From assembly GCF_000276665.1 (NCBI RefSeq), contig NW_004955417.1, positions 11,372,997 through 11,436,996 on the forward strand: a stretch of 64,000 nt of DNA, read 5' to 3'. The translations under genes and the position numbers were made by a program. This document shows, in pieces, positions 56,761 through 64,000 of the stretch; the first letter of the stretch is position 1; each line of letters begins with the position of its first letter. The notes beneath the pieces were generated by a model, which did no database searches, was not told the origin of the DNA, and worked only from the letters and a program-made list of their open reading frames with translations. Source of the stretch: Chinchilla lanigera (taxonomy: Eukaryota; Chordata; Mammalia; Rodentia; Chinchillidae).

Positions 56761-57898
56761 TTAAATACACAAATAAGCCTAGCTGGCAAGGAGAAAATCT
56801 TTCACCTTTCTGTTGGGATTGATTTTAATGCCTTATGGAATCAAGCGTCCAACTCTACTGCAAGCATCTCTTTGGTAGCTGGGTGTAGACATAGGTTAAA
56901 TCCTGAGATATGTGTTTGGCAATGAAACTTAGCCAGCAGCCCATTTATGTGATAAGCATCATCTCGCTGGGAGCCTTAAGTGAAGAATAAGTGATGAGCT
57001 AGTTACACCTGGGGCAGCTGTGGCTGATCAGTTTAAAGAGGTACGCAGTATAGTTTAGGCAGACAGTCTTGTCATTGTTCAGGTTGGGATTGAATTTGAA
57101 TGATAGGGGATCTAAGTTCATTTTCTGTTGGCAAAACATGTCTAAGTGAAAGTCTTTAAAAGGCTTATAAAAACTTAAAAGGCCCTTGGACATCAAATGG
57201 CTCTTACAAATTAATCAGAAACATACGGATTAAATTACATCATAAAATACATGTAGGTTTAAAATTATGGGAAAAAGCTCAGGGCAAAATGTCTTTCAGG
57301 TTTGTCCAAACCCAACTTGGCAAAACTTGGGGAGCCTTTACCAATAGCAGGATGGCACTGAGTACATATGTGGCGTGTTCAGGTAAGATAGGACAATAGA
57401 GCCCCCCTCTCCTGCAGTGGGTAGCAGAGGGTTGGGGCTGGCTTACGTGGGAATATGGAAGGCGGTTCAGCAGATTGCCATGGTGCTGGGTGGTGGGTGA
57501 GGGTGGCAGGAGACGATGGGAAAGGAGAAGGAGACTTTGGAGATCAGGAGATGGGCTTCCACTCTTCCCAGAGAAGATAGCTAGTGGTATTTTCTTCTCC
57601 ACAGACACTGGCCCATTCCTACCTTTGCAGAGCCCTGCTACTTCCAGCTGGTTGGTGGGGTCCAGTCACCTCTGCATCTAGACAAAGACATGCATTCCGT
57701 GATCTATGAGGCTCCCGAAGCCTAGGTTTTCAACCCATTACATGGTGTTAGTACAAACCTGTGGTGGTGTTGGAAAGTGTCGTCGGAAAGATTTAGGTGA
57801 TATGATGTAACCCCTCTTAGCACCATGCCTCGTACCTTTTAAGTCAACAGTGACTATTATTTATACTCTTTGAGATAACCCTATGGTTGTGGTATTTC
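56761..57898. other. Unique sequence, no gene seen
   Basis: GC-richer purine-biased patch at 57400-57560. The 109-codon minus frame 57279-57608 is not a family I recognise. Confidence 0.45.
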
Positions 57899-57946
57899 TA
57901 AAAACAAAACAAAACAAAATGAACAAAACAAAAAACAAAACAAAAC
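57899..57946 (+). repeat. AAAAC microsatellite
   Basis: Imperfect (AAAAC)n. Confidence 0.9.
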
Positions 57947-58129
57947 TACTTGCCATCTAAATTTTACCGGGAGAGAGAATACAGAGAAGGTAATGAGAAA
58001 AGGAAATTTTCCTTGCATCCAGGCAGAAGATAAATTTCAGAACTGAATTTGAGACTAAGGATGGGAATAATTGTCCCTTACAAGGAGGGGAGAATCTGCT
58101 ATATTGAATCCTCCTTTGGATGCACAGTG

Positions 58130-58171
58130 TTTTTCATTCATTCATTCATTCACTCATTCATTCATTTATTC
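58130..58171 (+). repeat. ATTC microsatellite
   Basis: Nine to ten imperfect CATT units. Confidence 0.9.
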
Positions 58172-58224
58172 AACAGATTGAAGCCAGGGCCTTCACACTG
58201 ATCTACATGCCCTGGTTTTGGGAT

Positions 58225-58326
58225 TTAAGGTCTTCCTCAGTTACCCGGGTGGGATCTTAACTTGTCATCCTCCTGTTTCAGCTTCCCAAGTAGCCGAGAT
58301 TATAGGCGTGAGCCACCACACCCTGC
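58225..58326 (-). repeat. B1-type SINE, old
   Basis: 'acttgtcatcctcctgtttc' and 'gattataggcgtgagccacc'; antisense. Confidence 0.75.
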
Positions 58327-58471
58327 TCTTTCCTTAACTATCAGTCACAGAACAGTTATTTAATCTAAACTTTTGTTTGGAGATGGTCTGGTTTTTGAAC
58401 AATCTTGTATATTTTTTGAATAAATGCTTGTCCCAGAGACTTTTGGGGCTATAAGTACAAATGTAGTATTG

Positions 58472-58650
58472 GAGCTGAGCATGGTGGTGCATGCCTGTAA
58501 TCCCAGTGAGGCAAGAGGATTGCAAGTTTGAGCCCAGCTTCCGTGTCTTATTGAGACTCTGTCTTTAAATAAAAACTAATATGGGGCTGGGGATGCAGCT
58601 TAGTGTGAAGGCACTGGACTTAGTCCTTACTACCAGGGAGCCAGTGGATA
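58472..58650 (+). repeat. B1-type then ID-type SINE
   Basis: B1 ('gctgagcatggtggtgcatg' to 'tgagactctgtctttaaa'), directly followed by a diverged ID start ('ggggctggggatgcagctta') at about 58583. Confidence 0.78.
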
Positions 58651-60879
58651 CTGGAAATGGATAATTATCTTGTGAAAGCTGTCAGTCTATTTTGATCAGT
58701 TCCATCCATCTTTCCTGATACAGGCTTCCACTCCTGCTGCCTGTCTACCTCGAGGGCAGGACATTCCATAAGGACAACTCAAGCTGTGTAAGTCTGGCAA
58801 GATTTTCAGAATTGGTCCACCTTCCCTTTCCCAACTCTCTTCCCTCCTTGAACACTCAGAGATCAAGGAGACTGAGTACCTGGTTAAATTTGTCCTTCTG
58901 TGGGCTACTCCCCTAAATATTTTCTTGCTCTTAAAAATGTTTTGGTTGCTCTCACTTAAATAGTGCAAATAAAGAGCATTAAGCAAAATGTAGGGGTCCA
59001 ACCAACAGAATTGTGTATATACTTGTGCATTCTATAATAAATGTTAATTAGATGTTTGAAACAAGCATCTAAGTATGTGTTATAGTAGTAATTTATGTCC
59101 TTAGCTTCTTTATATTCATTTTTGTGTTCAAGCTAATGACCTTGAACACCATGTATCAAATAAAACACATGTGTCGTGCTTGAGAAACCGAGTGGGAATC
59201 TCTTCTGTTATTGGTTACACAACTATTTGTTCATTTGTGTGACTGTGTGCATATTTTACTTAATTATAGATTTTAAATGAAAGAAAGAGGGCTAAAAGGC
59301 AATAACTTAATATTGCCATGGGAATGCAATTTATTTTATTGCTCCTAAATTTATAGTTAGCTGTAGTTTTGCTCATATGTTACAGGGTTACACATTTTGA
59401 TGTATATCTGCGATGGAAAAAAGCTATCCACTGCTGAGAACCTCTTGTTAAAACTGGATTGCATAAGCTCAGAGTGGTGTGTTACATAATAAGACAATTT
59501 ACAGTTATCGTGATAACAGAGGCTGCTTGCTGGGAAGAAAAGATAGCAATATCTGTAAAACTGCACCTGCAAGGAGGCTATAATTTCTGTGTGGCTGTCA
59601 CAGACAATGTGAATCATGGATTATTACCATTTTTTAAGGCTCCATGCATTTCCCATTATTTATTATAGCTCCTATAGGACTTACCCTAGTATACTCACAT
59701 GGATTGAGATAGATATATATTCAGACACACAGATGTGTATATAGTTATACACTTATACACATATATTATGTGCACACACATTATACTTGTAATTTATGGC
59801 AAAGAAAATAAATAAGCTCAGTGGTTAAAACCGTGCAAAACACCCAAACGTAGACAAAAGGAACCTTTACATCTGCCTGTTAAACTCAGGATTAAATCCC
59901 TAGAAAGACTCTCAAAGCTGCTGTCCAGGTTTTCAAGGAGAAACCTCAGTCTCATTAATGAAGCATAGCCAAAGGCCACGGTCCCCCCTGGTGAACAAGC
60001 ACTCGGGGCCCCATTTGTCATTTGCTGTGGGCTCTGCTGAGCTGCGTCCAGCCCCAAGTGCCCACGGATGTGACCGATTCCAGCGAAACCAAATGGGGCT
60101 CTTTCTTTGCACTTCCCTGTTGTCATCACAAGCTGTGTGTAAGCTCCATTCTCTTAGTGCCAAATGGTTCCCCGCTGCAAATGAATCACTTCTGTGAAGC
60201 ACCTATACTTCAGTAAATCGGGTGTTAAATAAGTGTACACAGCAATGGTCAGGGCTGGCCTTGGGCAAACACTAAGAAATATGTCAAGTTTGATTTCTGT
60301 TTCCTTTCTCTTTTTTGACAACAACTTTGATCATTCTCAGATGTCCCCAATATTCTTCCTCTACTGGTTACACATTGCTGCACTAACCTCCATGACTTAG
60401 TTGGCACTGCTATTTCTTTGGTTAGCTGGGGAATTGCAGGAGGCTGATTTTGGCTGGAGATTCTCACCTTTTGGGGAAGTTGGCTGGTCAGTGATCTGAG
60501 GCGACCTTAGCTGGGGGCAACTTGGCTCGTGCTGAGTATCTCCTGCTAGGTGAGCCAGGCATTCTTACGTTGTTGGCAGAGGTGCAGAAGGGAGGGTGAG
60601 CTTGACTGTGAGACACTTTTCGAATTTTCTTGCATCACATTTGCTAATATCTCATTGGCTGAGGTAAATCGTGTGGTGAGCCGAGTCAGAATGGAGACTT
60701 GGTGAAATTACCTGGCAAAGGGTGGGGATGTGGAAAGGGGTGAAGGATATATGATTTTGACATGTTACATATTTTTCTCCACAGAGAACTACTAGGAAAG
60801 AAGTCGAGCCCTGTCTGCAGGGAGCTGCAGTGATGGTTTCATGCAGAACTAACATGTCACTACCGCTATGGCTATCTAA
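58651..60879. other. Unique sequence, no gene seen
   Basis: No recognised repeat over 2.2 kb, which is unusual for this window. The GC-richer part at 59960-60180 has open frames in several phases but none resembles a known protein. Confidence 0.5.
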
Positions 60880-61021
60880 TTTTTTTTTTTTTCTGAGACA
60901 GGTTCTTGCTATGTAGGCTGGACTCACTACTTAGCCCAGGTTGACCTTGAAATTTTGGCAATCCCCCTGCCTCAGCCTCCCGAGTGCTGGCATTACAGGC
61001 ATGCACCACCACACCTGGCTA
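60880..61021 (-). repeat. B1-type SINE with internal duplication
   Basis: T-run, 'ctgagacaggttcttgctat', and end 'gcatgcaccaccacacctgg'. Confidence 0.9.
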
Positions 61022-61077
61022 CTATCTACTTCTATACATGTGACAAAATACACAAGAAAAGGAAGGATGTTCTGTGG

Positions 61078-61560
61078 TGGACTGAAGATGACCACACAGC
61101 TGTGTCATTCCTTCCACTGAGCAGCGGGGTCTATTTCTCCACCCCTTTGGGTCTGAGTTGGGTCAGTGGCTATGTGCTGGCAGAGTACAGAGGCAGTGGC
61201 CTTTTGCCTGCTCGAGGCCAGCCTTTCACAGATGCCTGCTTCCCTGACCTCCTCCTTGGAATGTTCACTCTTGAGATGCCTCTTCTCAGAACACAGTTGC
61301 CTGGAGCTGGAAAGTCCTAGCCTACTGGAGAAGTCGTGTGTGGATTCTGTGAAAAGTGACCTGAACTGCCGTCCATGTGACATTGATGGTTCTGTTTACT
61401 TGGAACCCGAATGACCCCAGCCCCAGTCACCATCATGTGGGTGGGGAGACTTGCCTGGCTCAGCCGGAATTGGGAGAGACAAAACAGGACTATTTCTTAA
61501 GCCACCAGTCATTGGGATGGTGTGCTATGTAGCTGTGGATAATGGAAACAGGCTCCAAGA
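61078..61560 (+). mobile_element. Old LTR-like repeat, family not assigned
   Basis: Start 'gtggactgaagatgaccaca' and end 'cttaagccaccagtcattgg' with 'gctgtggataatggaaacag' resemble an MLT1/MER-type LTR. Diverged. Confidence 0.4.
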
Positions 61561-62329
61561 GTAACATTCTAGGCATTATATCAGGGAGAAAGTGGTATTT
61601 TTAATCTGTGGATTTTTTTTAGAGCCTTTGAAAAAGACAGTGACCTATTTGGCCTGAATTTAGAGCCAGTTTGGTGGTAGTTGCCTGTAAGGGCAAATGC
61701 GGTTAATCAAAGAGCTGACTTGCAAATCTACCACCAAAGAGACTTTGGAAGGGTCTGAACTGGTTTCCACATGGGCATCTTGGGTCGCCGCCTCTATTTT
61801 CAGCCCAGGGGAGATCTCCAGAGAGCTTCACAGAGCAGGATGAGGGAGTAGCTTCTCTCTTGTCACTTCTTGAGGCAGGCAGTGCCCTTTCGATGTAAGT
61901 GTGAAATACACGCATACATATACTATTATTATTTTAAAAGCCCAAACATACTTTTTCTACAGCAATGTCATTGTTTAGTGATGCTCAGCATGGTTGAGGT
62001 CCTGGTGTCATCCATCCATTTTTGAACGCCAACTTTCTCTATGACGTTAGATTTAATTGTGAAAGCAGTTGTTGATGTGGCTAACATGTCATACTGTGTC
62101 TTCTTTCCCAAGACAAAGAATTTCTCCATACGAACTGCCACCTTCTCTTGTGCTTGTCTCCTTGCTGCAGATGGTTGCAGGCTGACTCTGCTGTCATTTA
62201 GCTAGATGATTCTCTCATCGAGTTCAAATTCCTATTGTGTACTCCTCAAACAGAAGCTATCAAAGGGCTGCAGGCTAGAGACAAACAGGGAGCCTGGCTC
62301 CATAAATCCAGATGGAGGCTCAGGATTAG
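61561..62329. other. Unique sequence, no gene seen
   Basis: Nothing recognised. Confidence 0.5.
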
Positions 62330-62470
62330 GAGACCTGATACCAACAAACTGTGTGACATTTGCGAGTCTCTTGAGGCTCTGTAGGTCTCAGTTTCCTCAT
62401 CTGTAAAGTGAGGACAGGTGAGAGATGACAGTCCAGTAAGGCCCCTTCCAGCGCTACACTTCTAGGATTT
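62330..62470 (+). repeat. MIR SINE
   Basis: 'ggtctcagtttcctcatctg' and 'aaggccccttccagcgctac' are the core and end of a MIR-type element. Confidence 0.75.
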
Positions 62471-64000
62471 TTCAGAGCACCCAGTGACACTAACATTGCA
62501 CTTTGGAAACTCCTTTGAGAGTTCTTTCCAAAAGGCAGGACCATGTTCCGTAGGAAATGAGCATGCTTCAGAACCTTGATGCCCACTCTCCTTGCTCGCT
62601 TTCCATGTATAGTTTGAAAATGACATCTATGGCCTCACAGTGCTTCTTTGATTTACTGACAGTATTTGCTGAAGCAAACCCAAAGGGGAGTTTGGGTGAG
62701 AGTGTAGTAAAGTGGGTCCAATGGTGAAAATTACCGCTTCAACCAATGCATAGAAAATCCAGTTCTTTTCTTTACAGTGAGAGGGCTTTTCCAAGATACT
62801 TCCTAGGTGTGGCCTGAGGGACCCACCGCCATTCCCGTGCTCACCACATGTGCGTCTCCATTTTCTGAGCAGGTGGGAGTAGGCAAATCTCCTGTCATAG
62901 TTCTGGTATTAGCACCCTCAGGAGGGGTTGAGGGCCCAGACTCCAGGGTGGGGGCTTAGGGGAGCATACCAGATGGCTGGACAAAGGTCACACTGGTACT
63001 TGTTTCTCTGGCAGAACTCTGAAGTGATGAAGGATACACTAAAGATGAAGACCATTATGTGAGGAACTTGGAAAGGTGTATCTGTGTACTGGTGGCACGT
63101 TCAGTGATGCTTTGGATGCGTCCAACTACTTTTCAAGTGCCACAGGGTCAGCAAAGCATAACGCTTGTTTTGTCTCAAATGTTTTCCTCATAATTTTTAA
63201 ACCCATGTGCATTTTTAATGGAAATTTAATCATATGTTTCAGATTTATTTACACTTAACTCATCAAAATGTTGTTTTGCAACAGGGATTCAAGGTCCAAG
63301 AAACCTTTTGAATTTTTTTAATATAAGCTTTTAAAGGACTTTTCTCTTTCTTTTTATAAACAGGAAAACCATGTATCACTGACAGCAAACAAACTTGAAC
63401 CCCGAAATGTTCAAATTTGATTTGAAACTGAAATGTTGTGAACATCAGGAATAGTCTGTGGAAAAATGGATTTCTCATGGTTTTTCCTTAGAAATTTATA
63501 GGGAACCAGCTGAGGATTTCAGCAGAACACTGCTTTTCTAAATTTGTGAATATCTTGAAATGTAGTATACAAATTAGAAATGCTATAGCTCTCTTTAAAA
63601 GAAATCACTTTTTGGACACATTTAAAAATACATGAGTGAGTTTTTTGTTTTATGTTATTTACTAGTACTGCCAAACTTAAATAAATAAACAAACAAGCAA
63701 ACAAATGTTGTGTGAGCAAAAAGGGCAAGGCATCAAGTAAAACAAGAACACTGGTCTGAACTTTCCTAATTATTTGTCTGAACCAGCCGTCTGTAGAGTA
63801 AATTGTGTTGGGTACACGTCTTTAAGTCTGTCTTTCTCTCCACCCCCACCACCAAAGAGCTGAATCAATTTTCATAAAATGTCTAAATCATAAAACAAAA
63901 GACCCAGACCCTCCAGTGAGGCGAAGGCTGGGGAAGTCTGTGACTGTTACCCATCTGGGCTGAATCTGGTTCCTGTATGAGTCCTGAACTGAGTGGAGAC
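62471..64000. other. Unique sequence, no gene seen
   Basis: AT-rich, with short A- and CAAA-rich runs near 63680-63710; no gene recognised up to the window edge. Confidence 0.5.

Noticed and set aside
57279..57608. 109-codon minus-strand frame
   Set aside because: No family match by eye and no splice signals supporting an exon.
60955..61320. 121-codon plus-strand frame
   Set aside because: Starts inside a B1 SINE and runs into an old LTR-like repeat.

Overview
This window is vertebrate nuclear DNA from a rodent. It is dense in two SINE classes: 7SL-derived B1-type elements and tRNA-derived ID-type elements. It also holds MaLR/MLT1 LTRs, L1 fragments, MIR, MER5 and MER20 fossils, and many microsatellites. 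Nothing looks bacterial or viral. The ID subfamily (ends in 'ggtaccgggaaccgaactc' when read antisense) is not the mouse, rat, squirrel or kangaroo-rat form as I know them. I suspect beaver (Castor), but that is inference from memory. Two runs of exactly 100 N (7317-7416, 31753-31852) mark assembly gaps.

The left 8 kb carries the 5' end of one protein gene on the minus strand, CFAP418 (human C8orf37). Exon 1 is 7581-7744 and exon 2 is 2576-2663, both with canonical splice signals; later exons lie beyond the left edge. Exon 1 sits in a CpG island (about 7140-7960) with RFX X-box, NRF1, CRE-like and YY1-like motifs, as expected for a housekeeping/ciliary promoter. A tRNA-Ser(AGA) gene with intact A/B boxes and an oligo-T terminator lies 450 bp upstream on the same strand; I recall a tRNA-Ser at the matching place on human 8q22.1.

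From 8.3 kb to the right end I find no protein-coding exon that I can defend. By synteny this is the intergenic/lncRNA side of CFAP418 (toward GDF6). It consists of unique sequence broken by repeats: a complete two-LTR MaLR element with a 5-bp target duplication (24335-26557), several solo LTRs, an L1 with an inverted 5' part (28690-29660), an L1 ORF2 C-terminal relic (34888-35136), ID elements stacked at one target site (31587-31946), a 127-bp inverted repeat pair about 1.6 kb apart (45774-45900 / 47492-47618), a 250-bp polypyrimidine tract (40785-41033), a Z-DNA-prone hairpin (40555-40615) and one very good CTCF motif (39742-39760).

I did not find a new biological system. The observations most worth checking are the inverted repeat pair, the X-box in the CFAP418 promoter, the CTCF site, the stacked ID insertions at an assembly gap, and a candidate long LTR with two internal duplications (12889-13783).
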